A stretch of DNA of 64,000 nt from Desulfomicrobium apsheronum (GTDB taxonomy: Bacteria; Desulfobacterota; Desulfovibrionia; Desulfovibrionales; Desulfomicrobiaceae). Position 1 is the first letter of the stretch. Each line of letters opens with the position of its first letter. A program made the translations under genes and the position numbers. The stretch lies in the NCBI RefSeq assembly GCF_900114115.1, contig NZ_FORX01000007.1, positions 1 through 64,000 on the forward strand, written 5' to 3'. A model generated the notes under the pieces. The model was not told the DNA's origin, did not search any database, and saw only the letters and a program-made list of their open reading frames with translations. Shown piece after piece: positions 25,623 through 34,883 of the stretch.

Positions 25623-26399
25623 TTATCTGGGCGCACCGACCTCTGCGATGGCCTTCTTGTCTTGCTCGAACGAACCGCTGATCATCTTCTGGTAGGCCTC
25701 GAAAGCGCGCATGGCTTCGATCATGTTGACCATCTCCGAGACCACGTTCACGTTGGCCGCCTCCAGAAAGCCCTGCTCCACGGTGGAATCCTCGGCCGGA
25801 ATGGCCTGTGCGTCCGCCCCCGGGCGAATGCGCAGCAGGGAATTGCCCACCTTTTCCAAAGCGCGAGGGTCCTCGACACGGACCAGGTCGATGGTGTCGA
25901 CAATCTCGCCGTCAACGGAAAAACCGCCATCGGCGTCAATAAGCACGGCACCCCCTTCCGCTATCTGCAGGGGACCGCCTTGGCCCAGGAGCTGATTGCC
26001 ATGGGCGTCCACGACAAAACCCTCGGCCGAGCGATGGTACACGCCCTGACGGGTCAGAAATTCCCCTTCGGGCGTCTGGACCCGGAAAAAACCGTCCCCC
26101 GCGATGGCCAGGTCAAGCGGGTTGCCCGTGCTCTTCATGGGTCCCTGGGACATGTCGATGACCGCCTCGGAGATCCGGGGCTGCGCCAAAAGATTGGGCT
26201 GCGGCCAGGGTACCTTCTCGTTCAGGGTCGTGTTAGGGTCGACCATGTCATGGGCATAGCGGCGAAACGTATCCCGAAAGGCCAGTTTTTCGCTCTTGAA
26301 ACCCGTGGTGTTCACGTTAGCCAAATTATTGGCGATGCTATCCAGTCGATGTTGCTGTGTAAGAGCCCCGAATACGGCGCTATAACTGCTGTCTTGCAT
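25623..26399 (-). CDS. flgF: Proximal rod protein FlgF
   Basis: FlgF is part of the proximal rod. It has 258 residues from ATG 26399 (MQDSSYSAVFGALTQQHRLD), with AAGGAGG upstream; the longer frame to 26519 runs through the promoter. NNLANVNTTGFKSEKLAFRD, GDGFFRVQTPEGEFLTRQG and the C-terminal SEMVNMIEAMRAFEAYQKMI are family marks. It is the first gene of the minus-strand flagellar operon. Confidence 0.95.
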   Translation of the reverse strand: MQDSSYSAVFGALTQQHRLDSIANNLANVNTTGFKSEKLAFRDTFRRYAHDMVDPNTTLNEKVPWPQPNLLAQPRISEAVIDMSQGPMKSTGNPLDLAIAGDGFFRVQTPEGEFLTRQGVYHRSAEGFVVDAHGNQLLGQGGPLQIAEGGAVLIDADGGFSVDGEIVDTIDLVRVEDPRALEKVGNSLLRIRPGADAQAIPAEDSTVEQGFLEAANVNVVSEMVNMIEAMRAFEAYQKMISGSFEQDKKAIAEVGAPR

Positions 26400-26427
26400 G
26401 GGGGGTCCTCCTTGGTAACGCTCATTG

Positions 26428-26443
26428 AGCAAATACCAGGCCA
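26428..26443 (-). promoter_or_regulatory. Sigma-54-like promoter of flgF operon
   Basis: On the minus strand, TGGCCT-GGTAT-TTGCT has the -24 GG and -12 GC of the RpoN consensus (TGGCAC-N5-TTGCW) at the exact spacing. It lies about 30 nt before the flgF ribosome site. Confidence 0.75.
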
Positions 26444-26535
26444 CTTGAAATGCATGACCGCCTGGTCCACAAGGGCCTTGGGAAAAAAACACTTGACTGC
26501 CATCCCCCCCCTCATGCAAGGGAAACGGTTGCAGA

Positions 26536-26610
26536 GCGGGTGTAGCTCAATGGCAGAGTACAAGCTTCCCAAGCTTGGAGTCGCGAGTTCGACCCTCGTC
26601 ACCCGCTCCA
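26536..26610 (+). tRNA. tRNA-Gly (CCC)
   Basis: The 75-nt gene folds as a cloverleaf. The acceptor stem is GCGGGTG/CACCCGC, the anticodon stem CAAGC/GCTTG holds the loop TTCCCAA (anticodon CCC), the T-loop is GTTCGAC, the discriminator is T and CCA is encoded. It lies between the flgF promoter and rimP. Confidence 0.95.
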
Positions 26611-26698
26611 CTCCTGTATGTGGTCATACTGATTTTCGGTAGCTGATGGGGGTGGGCCTTTTCGTGGTCCACCTTTTTTTTTCCGATAGGCTTATACG

Positions 26699-27187
26699 AT
26701 GGACAAAAACGAAATACACGCGCGGCTCATGGAAATGGTGACTCCCCTGTGTCAGGCCCGGGACCTCGAAGTCTGGGGTATCGACCTGCTTTTCGCGGCC
26801 GGGGGACGGCACAGGATCGTACGAGTCTATCTGGACTCCGAACACGGGGTCGGCATCGACGAGTGCTCGGAGGTCAGCAAACATCTGAGTCTGGCCTTGG
26901 ACGTGGAGGACATCATTCCCGGAGCATTCACCCTGGAAGTGTCCTCGCCCGGTCTTGAGCGGCCTTTTTTTTCCTTGGAGCAGATGCAGGCCTATGTGGG
27001 ACAGACGATGCGCATCCGCCTGGAAAACCCGCTTGAGGGCAGAAAAAATTTCAAGGGGCGCCTGCTCGGTATGGAACCGCCCATGTTTACGCTGACCGAC
27101 GACAGCAATACATTTGAATTGAACTGGGACGATGTGGGCAAGGCCAACCTCGTCTACGAGCCCTTTGATCAGGGCAAGAAACGATAA
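26699..27187 (+). CDS. rimP: Ribosome maturation factor RimP
   Basis: RimP helps 30S subunit assembly. The 162-residue protein starts MDKNEIHARLMEMVTPLCQA and shows VRVYLDSEHGVGIDECSEVS and VSSPGLERPFFSLEQMQAYV, both family signatures, with a C-terminal SH3-like part. It opens the rimP-nusA-ylxR-infB group, 49 nt before nusA. Confidence 0.95.
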   Translation: MDKNEIHARLMEMVTPLCQARDLEVWGIDLLFAAGGRHRIVRVYLDSEHGVGIDECSEVSKHLSLALDVEDIIPGAFTLEVSSPGLERPFFSLEQMQAYVGQTMRIRLENPLEGRKNFKGRLLGMEPPMFTLTDDSNTFELNWDDVGKANLVYEPFDQGKKR

Positions 27188-27235
27188 ATTTCGGAATACG
27201 GCGGGTTGTTTCCGCACGGAGAACGGAGGACGTTC

Positions 27236-28561
27236 ATGAATTTGGAACTCAAAAAAGCCATTGACCAGATCAGCAAGGACAAGGGCATCGACCGTGAAAT
27301 GCTGATCGACACACTGGAAGAAGCCATTCGGGCCTCCGTGACCAAAAAATACGGCGACAAGATGGATATCGAGGTCACCTTCAACGAAGAGACCGGCGAG
27401 ATTGAAGTCTACCAGTTCAAAATCGTGGTCGAAGAGGTCGAGGATACCGACACGGAGATCCTCATGGTCGAAGCCATCAAGCACGACCCCAACGTCGAGC
27501 TTGACGACGCCATCGGATTTCGCCTGCAGGTCGAGGATCTTGGCCGCATCGCCGCCCAGAGCGCCAAGCAGGTCATCATCCAGCGCATGCGCGACGCCGA
27601 ACAGGAAATCATCTACGAGGAATACAAGAACCGCAAGGGCGAAATCGTCAGCGGCATCATCCAGCGCCGTGACCGTTCCGGCTGGATCATCAACCTCGGC
27701 CGCACCGAGGCCCTCCTGCCCAAGGACAAGCAGATTCCGCGTGAACGCTTCCGTCAGGGCGACCGGGTCGAGGGACTCATCATCGACGTACGCAAGGAAG
27801 GACGCGGGCCGCAGATCATCATCACCCGCTCCGACCCCGAGTACATGACCGCCCTTTTCCGCCGTGAAGTGCCCGAAGTGGCCGACGGCACCGTAAACAT
27901 CATGGGCGTGGCCCGTGACCCGGGCCTGCGCGCCAAGGTCACCGTCCTGTCCCAGGACTCCAATGTTGATCCGGTCGGCGCCTGCGTCGGCATCCGCGGC
28001 TCGCGCATCCACAGCATCGTGCAGGAACTGCGCGGCGAGCGCATCGACATCGTGCTCTGGAGCCCGGACATCGCCACCTACGCGGCCAACGCCCTGTCTC
28101 CGGCGCGCATCTCCAAGATCGCCATCGACGACGAGGAAAAATCCCTGGAAGTCGTGGTACCCGAGGATCAGCTGACCCCGGCCATCGGCAAGAAGGGCCA
28201 GAACGTCAAGCTCGCGGCCAAGCTTCTGGGTTGGAAGATCGACATTTTCACCAACAGCCGCTTCAATAAGGTGCACAAGAACCGCCACCTGCTGGAACAG
28301 CTGGCCAGCGCTGCCCAGGTCTCCGTCGCGGACTTCACCGAAGCCGGCTTCGATTCCCTTGAAGCCATGGCCGCCTGCACCAACGAGCAGTTGCTCGACA
28401 TCCAGGGTATCAGTGAAGAAAACATCGGCGCCCTGCGCGGAGCATTGAACCTCCTCATCAGCCAGAACCGGGAAGAAACCCCGGAAGAATCCGAGGAATC
28501 GGAAATAAAAGGCGCGGTCGAAGGGGAAGATGCTGATTACGCGGACGGAGACGAAGCATAG
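27236..28561 (+). CDS. nusA: Transcription termination/antitermination factor NusA
   Basis: NusA binds RNA polymerase and nascent RNA, controlling pausing, termination and antitermination. The 441-residue protein has the N-terminal polymerase-binding domain (about 1-125), an S1 domain (about 130-200; ERFRQGDRVEGLIIDVRKEG), two KH domains (GACVGIRGSRIHSIVQELRG and AIGKKGQNVKLAAKLLGWKI) and a short helix-hairpin-helix with an acidic tail. The ATG at 27236 follows GGAGGA; an earlier ATG at 27206 does not have one. Confidence 0.96.
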   Translation: MNLELKKAIDQISKDKGIDREMLIDTLEEAIRASVTKKYGDKMDIEVTFNEETGEIEVYQFKIVVEEVEDTDTEILMVEAIKHDPNVELDDAIGFRLQVEDLGRIAAQSAKQVIIQRMRDAEQEIIYEEYKNRKGEIVSGIIQRRDRSGWIINLGRTEALLPKDKQIPRERFRQGDRVEGLIIDVRKEGRGPQIIITRSDPEYMTALFRREVPEVADGTVNIMGVARDPGLRAKVTVLSQDSNVDPVGACVGIRGSRIHSIVQELRGERIDIVLWSPDIATYAANALSPARISKIAIDDEEKSLEVVVPEDQLTPAIGKKGQNVKLAAKLLGWKIDIFTNSRFNKVHKNRHLLEQLASAAQVSVADFTEAGFDSLEAMAACTNEQLLDIQGISEENIGALRGALNLLISQNREETPEESEESEIKGAVEGEDADYADGDEA

Positions 28562-28819
28562 ATGATCCCAGCGGACGACAAGACCGCCTGCGCGCAAGGA
28601 CCGATACGCATGTGCGTGATTTGCAGGCAGCGCTTTTCCAAAGAAGAACTATATAGATTTACCTGCCCTGTTCACGGAGAGCTCACTCTGACCGCTGACA
28701 GCACCGGAAAAACACCGGGACGGGGTTTTTATCTTTGCCGCGATGCGGCGTGCCGGAACAAATTCGAGCGATTCAAGGGCTGGCAGAAGAAATGTAAGGG
28801 GGTTGGGCATGTCCACTAG
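28562..28819 (+). CDS. ylxR: YlxR-family RNA-binding protein (DUF448)
   Basis: The 85-residue basic protein shows the family pattern [10 protein letters not shown] near residue 17 and [20 protein letters not shown] near 55. It begins directly after the nusA stop and overlaps infB, the conserved nusA-ylxR-infB order. YlxR proteins are nucleoid- or RNA-associated regulators; the exact role here is unknown. Confidence 0.9.
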   Translation: MIPADDKTACAQGPIRMCVICRQRFSKEELYRFTCPVHGELTLTADSTGKTPGRGFYLCRDAACRNKFERFKGWQKKCKGVGHVH

Positions 28820-31688
28820 ATTGCGGGTGAGAGACCTTGCCACGGAGCTTGATATCTCCAGCAAGGATTTGATGACGTTATTGCGGGAACTCAAAATCCC
28901 GGCCAAGAGCCATATGAGCAGCCTGACCGACGAAGAAGTCGGACAGGTCCGCAATCACCACCAGAACCGGGCCACCGCGCCCCAGGTCGTGGACACGCGC
29001 GCCACCTCGGGCGTCATCGTGCGCAAGCGGCACAAGGTCACTGCCGCCGAGGCCGAAACCCGGGAAACGGACGGCGAAGCACAGCCCAAGGACGAAACTC
29101 CCGCCGAGACCTCGGCAGAAGCGCCAGCCAAGACCGTGACGGAAACGGCCGAGGCGACCGAAAAGCCAGCGGCGCGCAAGCCTTCGAGGGCGGTCATCGT
29201 CACTCCGGCGCGCATCATCGAGGAAGTCCCCAGCGCCAAGGCCGCTCCCGAGGAATCCGCTAAGGAAGAGACGCCTGTGGCCGAGGCTCCGATCGTCGAA
29301 GCTCCGGCTTCCGTCGAAGAGGTCCCTGCCGAGCCGGTGGCCGCCGAATCGGCCGAGGCTGGTGACGCAACCGCCGAAAAGACCGCCCAGGCTTCTGCCG
29401 AGACTCCCGGTGAAACCGGAGACGAGACAACTGCGGAAACCGAAGGCGAGTCCGAAGAAGCCAAGCGCGCCCGCAAGAAGACCAAGAAAGCCAAGCCCGC
29501 TCCTCCGTCCGTTCAGGTCAAGATCATCTCCCGGCCCACCATCGTTGAATTTCCCGATACCCGAGTGGACGGCCAGCCGGTTCGTCCCATGGGACCGGCA
29601 GCGCGCCCCATGGGTCCGGCAGGCTATACTCCGCGTCCTTCCGGACCGGGAGGACGTCCCTCCGGCCCAGGTGGTCCCGGCGGTCAGCGCCCGAGTGCAC
29701 CACGCCCCTCCGGTCCGGCCAACGTCGGCGCTCCGCCCCGTCCCGCCCCTGAGACCGAGGGCGCCAAGGACAGCCGCGGCAAGAAAAAGAAGGGTCGCCG
29801 CACGGTGGAGGCAGCCGATCTGTACCGCAAGGAAGAATTCTCCATGGGCAAGGGCAAGAAGGCCCAGCGCGCCGAGGCACGCAGAGCCGGTGGAGCCAGG
29901 GCCCAGGCGCAGAACACGCAGCCGCTCAAGGCGTCCAAGCGCAAGATTCGCATTGACGACACCATCAGGCTGACAGACTTGGCCCATCAGATGGGCATCA
30001 AAGCCCAGGACCTGATCAAAAAACTGTTTTCCCTGGGTGTGATGGCCACCATCAACCAGTCCCTGGATTTCGACACGGCCCTGCTCCTGGCCGCCGAATT
30101 CAAATATGAAGTGGAAAGGGCCGGATTCTCCGAAGACGATTTCCTGCTGCCCAAGGAGGCCGACAAGGCAGAGGATCTGAAGCCTCGTCCTCCTGTCGTG
30201 ACCATCATGGGCCACGTCGACCACGGCAAGACCTCGCTCCTGGACGCCATCCGCTCGACGAGCGTGGCATCGGGCGAAGCCGGCGGCATCACCCAGCACA
30301 TCGGCGCCTACCACGTGGCCACGTCACGCGGCGAGATCGTCTTCCTGGACACCCCCGGCCATGAGGCCTTCACCACCATGCGCGCCCGTGGCGCCAAGGT
30401 CACGGACATTGTCGTCCTGGTCGTGGCCGCCGATGACGGCGTCATGGAGCAGACCAAGGAAGCCGTCAGCCACTCCAAGGCGGCGGGCGTGCCCATCGTC
30501 GTGGCTGTGAACAAGATGGACAAGGAAGGGGCCGACCCCGACCGCGTCAAGCGTGAACTGTCCGATCTTGGGCTCATGCCCGAGGATTGGGGCGGTGACA
30601 CCATCTTCGCCCATGTTTCCGCCAAGAAGCGCGAAGGCCTGGACGAATTGCTCGAACTTATCCTGCTGCAGGCCGAAGTGCTCGACCTCAAGGCCAACCC
30701 GGACAAGCCCGGCCGAGGCCACGTGGTCGAGGCCAAACTGGACAAGGGTCGTGGCCCCGTGGGCACAGTTCTCATCCAGGAAGGCCAGATCACCCAGGGC
30801 GACGCCTTCGTGTGCGGCCTGATCAGCGGCAAGGTCCGCGCCATGTTCGATGACCAGGGCCGGCAGATCAAGACCGCCGGACCGGCCATCCCGACGGAGA
30901 TCCAGGGCTTTGAAGGTATCCCCGAGGCAGGCGACGAGTTCGTCATCGTCAAGGACGAGAAGGTTGCCCGCAAGATCGCCGAAGAACGCCGCGTCAAGCA
31001 TCGCGACAAGGAACTGGCCAAGGAATCCAAGGTCACCCTCGAAAGCTTCCTGGCCACCAAGGCCGGCGAAGAGGCCCAGAACCTGAACCTGCTCTTGAAA
31101 GCCGACGTGCAGGGTTCCCTTGAAGCCATCTCCGAGGCCTTGCGCAAGCTGTCCACGGACGAGATCAAGATCGCCCTCATCCATGGCGGCGCTGGGGCCA
31201 TCACCGAATCCGACATTCTGCTGGCATCGGCCTCCAACGCCATCATCATCGGGTTCAACATCCGCCCCACGGCCAAGATCAAGGAAGTGGCAGAGCAGGA
31301 AAAGGTCGATATCCGCTTCTACGACATCATCTACAAGCTCGTGGATGACATCAAGGCGGCCATGTCCGGCATGCTCTCTCCCGACATCAAGGAAGTGTAC
31401 CTCGGCCAGGCCGATGTGCAGCAGGTGTTCAGCGTGCCCAAGATCGGCAACATCGCGGGCTGCATGGTCAGTGACGGCAAGCTCAAGCGCAACGCCAACG
31501 TCCGTCTGCTGCGCGACGGCGTGGTCATCTACACCGGCAAGCTCAGCTCCCTGAAACGATTCAAGGATGACGCCAAGGAAGTGACCAAGGGCTACGATTG
31601 TGGCGCTGGCCTTGAAAACTTCAATGATATCAAGATTGGAGATATCATCGAAGCCTTTGAACTGGTCGAGGAAGCCCGGACCATCTAG
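28809..31688 (+). CDS. infB: Translation initiation factor IF-2
   Basis: IF-2 is the GTPase that brings fMet-tRNA to the ribosome. The 959-residue protein has an N-terminal IF2N motif ([20 protein letters not shown]), a long Ala/Glu/Pro-rich linker (about 65-340, with a Pro/Gly-rich block), a second IF2N, and the G domain from about residue 460 ([21 protein letters not shown]). The ATG at 28809 overlaps ylxR by 11 nt and has AAGGGGG upstream. A hairpin follows. Confidence 0.97.
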   Translation: MSTRLRVRDLATELDISSKDLMTLLRELKIPAKSHMSSLTDEEVGQVRNHHQNRATAPQVVDTRATSGVIVRKRHKVTAAEAETRETDGEAQPKDETPAETSAEAPAKTVTETAEATEKPAARKPSRAVIVTPARIIEEVPSAKAAPEESAKEETPVAEAPIVEAPASVEEVPAEPVAAESAEAGDATAEKTAQASAETPGETGDETTAETEGESEEAKRARKKTKKAKPAPPSVQVKIISRPTIVEFPDTRVDGQPVRPMGPAARPMGPAGYTPRPSGPGGRPSGPGGPGGQRPSAPRPSGPANVGAPPRPAPETEGAKDSRGKKKKGRRTVEAADLYRKEEFSMGKGKKAQRAEARRAGGARAQAQNTQPLKASKRKIRIDDTIRLTDLAHQMGIKAQDLIKKLFSLGVMATINQSLDFDTALLLAAEFKYEVERAGFSEDDFLLPKEADKAEDLKPRPPVVTIMGHVDHGKTSLLDAIRSTSVASGEAGGITQHIGAYHVATSRGEIVFLDTPGHEAFTTMRARGAKVTDIVVLVVAADDGVMEQTKEAVSHSKAAGVPIVVAVNKMDKEGADPDRVKRELSDLGLMPEDWGGDTIFAHVSAKKREGLDELLELILLQAEVLDLKANPDKPGRGHVVEAKLDKGRGPVGTVLIQEGQITQGDAFVCGLISGKVRAMFDDQGRQIKTAGPAIPTEIQGFEGIPEAGDEFVIVKDEKVARKIAEERRVKHRDKELAKESKVTLESFLATKAGEEAQNLNLLLKADVQGSLEAISEALRKLSTDEIKIALIHGGAGAITESDILLASASNAIIIGFNIRPTAKIKEVAEQEKVDIRFYDIIYKLVDDIKAAMSGMLSPDIKEVYLGQADVQQVFSVPKIGNIAGCMVSDGKLKRNANVRLLRDGVVIYTGKLSSLKRFKDDAKEVTKGYDCGAGLENFNDIKIGDIIEAFELVEEARTI

Positions 31689-31698
31689 GGCCGGGCGG

Positions 31699-31726
31699 CC
31701 GTGAGGACCGACTGCGGTCCTCACGG
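31699..31726 (+). terminator. Hairpin after infB
   Basis: CCGTGAGGACC and GGTCCTCACGG form an 11-bp perfect stem, 10 nt after the infB stop. There is no U-tract, so it may act as an mRNA stabiliser or weak terminator. Confidence 0.6.
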
Positions 31727-31740
31727 AACTGAAACCGAGG

Positions 31741-31822
31741 CATGGATCCCCGCCTGCGCGGGGATGACGCAAAGGCCGTGCGCGTCACATTCATGTCATT
31801 CCCGCCCAGGCGGGAATCCATG
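31741..31822. repeat. Pair of short palindromic repeats in inverse orientation
   Basis: CATGGATCCCCGCCTGCGCG... and ...CATTCCCGCCCAGGCGGGAA are two hairpins of the common dispersed 'ATTCCCGC-CGGGAAT' type, in opposite orientation. Related copies lie at 42357 and 63220-63294. Confidence 0.75.
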
Positions 31823-31867
31823 CCTTTCATTTTTTTTGCTTGTTGGACTCACGAACGGTACGCGGCC

Positions 31868-32155
31868 ATGATCATCGGCACCCTGCGCCTCGAATTCCGC
31901 CTGCACGGCGTTTTTTCCTTGAAGGAAAAGCGAAAAAGCGCCAACAGCCTGAAGCAGAAGCTGCGCAACACCTTCAATGTTGCCGTGGCCGAAACCGAAT
32001 CCCAGGACTCCCATCAGATCCTGGTTCTCGGGGTGGTCACGGTCTCCAACGACACTGCGCACGTGCACAGCCGACTGTCCAAAGTCCTGGCCATGGTGGA
32101 AGCTTCCACCGCCGACGAGCTTGTCCATGCCGACATGGACGTATTTGGAGCCTGA
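31868..32155 (+). CDS. YlxP-like protein (DUF503)
   Basis: The 95-residue protein matches DUF503: MIIGTLRLEFRLHGVFSLKE at the start and FNVAVAETESQDSHQILVLG in the middle. It lies in its usual place between infB and rbfA, 6 nt before the latter. A cytosolic role in ribosome biogenesis is inferred from that placement. An upstream in-frame extension runs through the short palindromic repeats and was rejected. Confidence 0.88.
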   Translation: MIIGTLRLEFRLHGVFSLKEKRKSANSLKQKLRNTFNVAVAETESQDSHQILVLGVVTVSNDTAHVHSRLSKVLAMVEASTADELVHADMDVFGA

Positions 32156-32161
32156 TTTTTT

Positions 32162-32506
32162 ATGCAAAGAAGCAATTCGAGACGCGCCATCCAGATGGGC
32201 GATCAGATCATGCAGGTCCTGGCCTCGCTCCTGATTCAGGAAGTCGAGGACCCGACACTTGCCCTTGTGACCATCACCGGAGTGCGCCTGAACCGGGATT
32301 TCAGCATTGCCGAGGTCCTCTACACCCACCTGCGCGGACGCGCGGCAGAGCCCGAGATCACCAAGGCGCTCTACCATGCCAAGGGTTTTTTGCGTTCGCG
32401 GCTGAGCAAAGAGCTCAATCTGCGCGGCATCCCGGACCTGCGCTTCAAGTGGGACACCTTTCTCGAAGACATGGTGTACGATGCCCCTCCTGAAACAGAT
32501 AGCTGA
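32162..32506 (+). CDS. rbfA: 30S ribosome-binding factor RbfA
   Basis: RbfA binds the 16S rRNA 5' region during late 30S maturation. The 114-residue KH-like protein has the start MQRSNSRRAIQMGDQIMQVL and the strands LALVTITGVRLNRDFSIAEV and LNLRGIPDLRFKWDTFLEDM. Its end overlaps the next gene by 26 nt. Confidence 0.93.
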   Translation: MQRSNSRRAIQMGDQIMQVLASLLIQEVEDPTLALVTITGVRLNRDFSIAEVLYTHLRGRAAEPEITKALYHAKGFLRSRLSKELNLRGIPDLRFKWDTFLEDMVYDAPPETDS

Positions 32507-33443
32507 ACAACTACGGGACGCGGACAATTTTCTTGTCCTCGCGCACATTTCCCCGGACGGCGACGCCCTGGGCTCCATGCTGGCCATGGGAGAACTTCTC
32601 GACGCCCTGGGCAAGAAGGTCGTCCTCTTCAACGAGTCCGGCATCCCCCTTCGCTTTGAATGGCTCGCTCCCAAACGCGAGATCCTGACCCGTTTGCCCG
32701 AGGAAGAGCCGGACAACCTCATAGTTCTGGATTGCGGCAGCGCCGAGCGGGCCGGAGAACTCATCGCGCCTTGGCTCAAGACCAAAAACGTGTTCAACAT
32801 CGACCATCACTTGGGCAACCCCATGTTCGGCACCGTGAATTGGGTCGAACAGCGCGCGTCATCGGTGGGCGAGATGGTCGGAATGCTGGCCCGAAAGCTG
32901 GGAGTCCCGCTGGTGGGCCTTTTGGGCGAGTATGTCTATCTGGCGCTCATTTCCGATACCGGGGACTTCTGTTTCAACAACACCCGCCCCGAAACCCTGG
33001 AAATGGCCGCCGAAATCCTGCGCCTGGGCCTTTTGCCCGGACCGTTCCACGAACAGAAGCAATCCACCGGAAAGCTCAGCCAGCTTCAGATGCGCGGCAC
33101 CGTCCTGCAACAGGCCCGCCTGTACGCGGACGGACAGATCAGCCTCATCTGCTTCACTCGTGAACTCTTCGAACAGACGGGGACAGGCCCCGAGGATACC
33201 GAAGGGCTGGTCAACACCGTCCTCTACGTGAACGGGGTGCAGGTGGCCATCAGCCTGCGCGAGGAAGAACAGGGCATCAAATTTTCGCTGCGCTCCAAAA
33301 GCAGCACCAACGTGCAGGCCGTGGCCTTCCGCTTTGGCGGAGGCGGTCATCGCAACGCCGCCGGCGGGACCCTGCTCATGGACATGGAGCAGGCCAAGAC
33401 GACCATGATCCAGGCCGTGACCGAGGAACTGGCAAACTCATGA
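32481..33443 (+). CDS. nrnA: DHH-family nanoRNase/pAp phosphatase (NrnA-like)
   Basis: The enzyme degrades short oligoribonucleotides and pAp. The 320-residue protein has the DHH motifs: AHISPDGDALGSMLAM (about 21-36), VLDCGSAERAG (about 84), IDHHLGN (about 109-115) and, in the DHHA1 domain, RFGGGGHRNAAGGTL (about 284-298). The usual NrnA length is about 310-325. It overlaps rbfA by 26 nt and truB by 4 nt (ATGA). Confidence 0.92.
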   Translation: MPLLKQIAEQLRDADNFLVLAHISPDGDALGSMLAMGELLDALGKKVVLFNESGIPLRFEWLAPKREILTRLPEEEPDNLIVLDCGSAERAGELIAPWLKTKNVFNIDHHLGNPMFGTVNWVEQRASSVGEMVGMLARKLGVPLVGLLGEYVYLALISDTGDFCFNNTRPETLEMAAEILRLGLLPGPFHEQKQSTGKLSQLQMRGTVLQQARLYADGQISLICFTRELFEQTGTGPEDTEGLVNTVLYVNGVQVAISLREEEQGIKFSLRSKSSTNVQAVAFRFGGGGHRNAAGGTLLMDMEQAKTTMIQAVTEELANS

Positions 33444-34363
33444 GCGCGCCGTCACTGAAACAACTTGACGGAGTGCTGGTTTTGCATAAACCGGGAGGTC
33501 CCACTTCGGCGGATTGCCTGAATCAGATCAAGCGCCACCTGGGGCAGAAAAAAATCGGCCACGCCGGCACCCTCGATCCCATGGCCACGGGCGTACTGCT
33601 GGTACTGCTCGGGCAGGGTACCAAGCTGGCCAACTATCTGGTGGATGGCCGCAAGACCTACCGGGGCCGCCTGATCCTGGGGCAAACCACGGACAGCTAC
33701 GATACGCAAGGCAAGGTTCTCGCCGAAGCGCCATGGGAGCACCTGGACCCGGAGGCAGTGCGAGCCGAGGTGCTCGGCTGGAAGGGAACCATCAGCCAGG
33801 AAGTGCCCCCGGTATCGGCGGCCAAGCACCAGGGCAAACCCCTGTATGCCTTGCACAGGGCCGGCCAGGAAGTTCCGGTCAAGGTCAAGGATGTAACAAT
33901 TTTCGATTCGCAGCTGCTCTCCATGGAGCTGCCGAGTCTTGATTTTCGAGTCACCTGTTCCGCAGGAACCTACATCCGCTCCCTGGCCCACAGCCTGGGG
34001 ATGCGACTTGGGTGCGGAGCGGTGCTCAGCGAACTGGAGCGGGAGGCAAGCCACCCGTTCACCCTCGCCCAGGCTCATGATCTGGAAAAAGTGCTGGAAA
34101 GCAAGGATCAGCTCCACGAGCTGGTCCTGCCCATGACCCAGGCCCTGCCCCACTGGCCCAAGCTCGTGCTCAGTCACGAACAGGCCGCGCTGGTGCAGAA
34201 TGGGGCATGGCTGCCGACGAGCCTTTTTCCCGATTATCCGGCCCAGGAAGGGGACCGGGCTCTCATGCTCTCCGCCGAAAGGGCCCCCCTGGCCCTGATG
34301 GAAGCGGGCATGCGCGCGGGAGTCCTGTCATGGGCCATCCTGCGTGGGCTTTGGCAAGCCTGA
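33440..34363 (+). CDS. truB: tRNA pseudouridine(55) synthase TruB
   Basis: TruB makes pseudouridine 55 in the tRNA T-loop. The 307-residue protein has the catalytic stretch KIGHAGTLDPMATGVLLVLL (Asp at about residue 45) and TCSAGTYIRSLAHSLGMRLG (about 171-190). It begins within the nrnA stop overlap and sits 58 nt before rpsO, the standard bacterial order. Confidence 0.95.
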   Translation: MSAPSLKQLDGVLVLHKPGGPTSADCLNQIKRHLGQKKIGHAGTLDPMATGVLLVLLGQGTKLANYLVDGRKTYRGRLILGQTTDSYDTQGKVLAEAPWEHLDPEAVRAEVLGWKGTISQEVPPVSAAKHQGKPLYALHRAGQEVPVKVKDVTIFDSQLLSMELPSLDFRVTCSAGTYIRSLAHSLGMRLGCGAVLSELEREASHPFTLAQAHDLEKVLESKDQLHELVLPMTQALPHWPKLVLSHEQAALVQNGAWLPTSLFPDYPAQEGDRALMLSAERAPLALMEAGMRAGVLSWAILRGLWQA

Positions 34364-34421
34364 AGGCTCTGGTTCGCAAAGTGGATATGGTCAGGTGGAA
34401 GAAACATGATAACCGGAGGAT

Positions 34422-34697
34422 ATGGCTGTGGTCTTAACCCCTGAACGCAAGGCTGAAGTTGTAAAGGAATATGGCAAAACCGAAACCGATACCGGGTCTC
34501 CTGAAGTACAGGTAGCCCTGTTGACCGAACGGATTACGTACCTCACTGACCACTTCAAAGGTCACAAGAAGGACTTCCATTCCCGCACAGGTCTGCTGAA
34601 GCTCGTCGGCAAACGCAGACAGCTTCTGAATTACCTGAAGAACAAAGACATTCAGCGTTACCGCGATCTGATCGCGAAACTCGGTCTGCGCAAGTAG
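34422..34697 (+). CDS. rpsO: 30S ribosomal protein S15
   Basis: S15 binds the 16S rRNA central domain. The 91-residue protein has the family signature [20 protein letters not shown] and [31 protein letters not shown] gives the ribosome site. A strong terminator follows, and pnp lies downstream as in most bacteria. Confidence 0.97.
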   Translation: MAVVLTPERKAEVVKEYGKTETDTGSPEVQVALLTERITYLTDHFKGHKKDFHSRTGLLKLVGKRRQLLNYLKNKDIQRYRDLIAKLGLRK

Positions 34698-34706
34698 ACA
34701 GCTTCA

Positions 34707-34742
34707 AGGCGGGACCAACGGTCCCGCCTGCCCTTTTTTTTT
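34707..34742 (+). terminator. Rho-independent terminator after rpsO
   Basis: AGGCGGGACC-AAC-GGTCCCGCCT is followed by GCCC and a run of ten T. It should end most rpsO transcripts and leave pnp to read-through or its own promoter. Confidence 0.93.
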
Positions 34743-34780
34743 GAACCGCGCTCCCGGCAGCATCACATGCCTGCGGTTTT

Positions 34781-34826
34781 GTGTTTAGTGCATGGCCCAA
34801 CCCCGGTTGAACCATGCACTAAACAC
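34781..34826 (+). promoter_or_regulatory. Long hairpin in pnp leader, possible RNase III site
   Basis: GTGTTTAGTGCATGG (34781-34795) pairs perfectly with CCATGCACTAAACAC (34812-34826), and CAACC/GGTTG extends the stem inside. It lies 58 nt before the pnp start. In E. coli a hairpin at this place is cut by RNase III and allows PNPase to repress its own mRNA. The functional analogy is an inference. Confidence 0.7.
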
Positions 34827-34883
34827 CAAACCCGCCGCCCGCTGCCCTCGACAGGGAGTGCCCAAACCATCACGAGGCAAATC

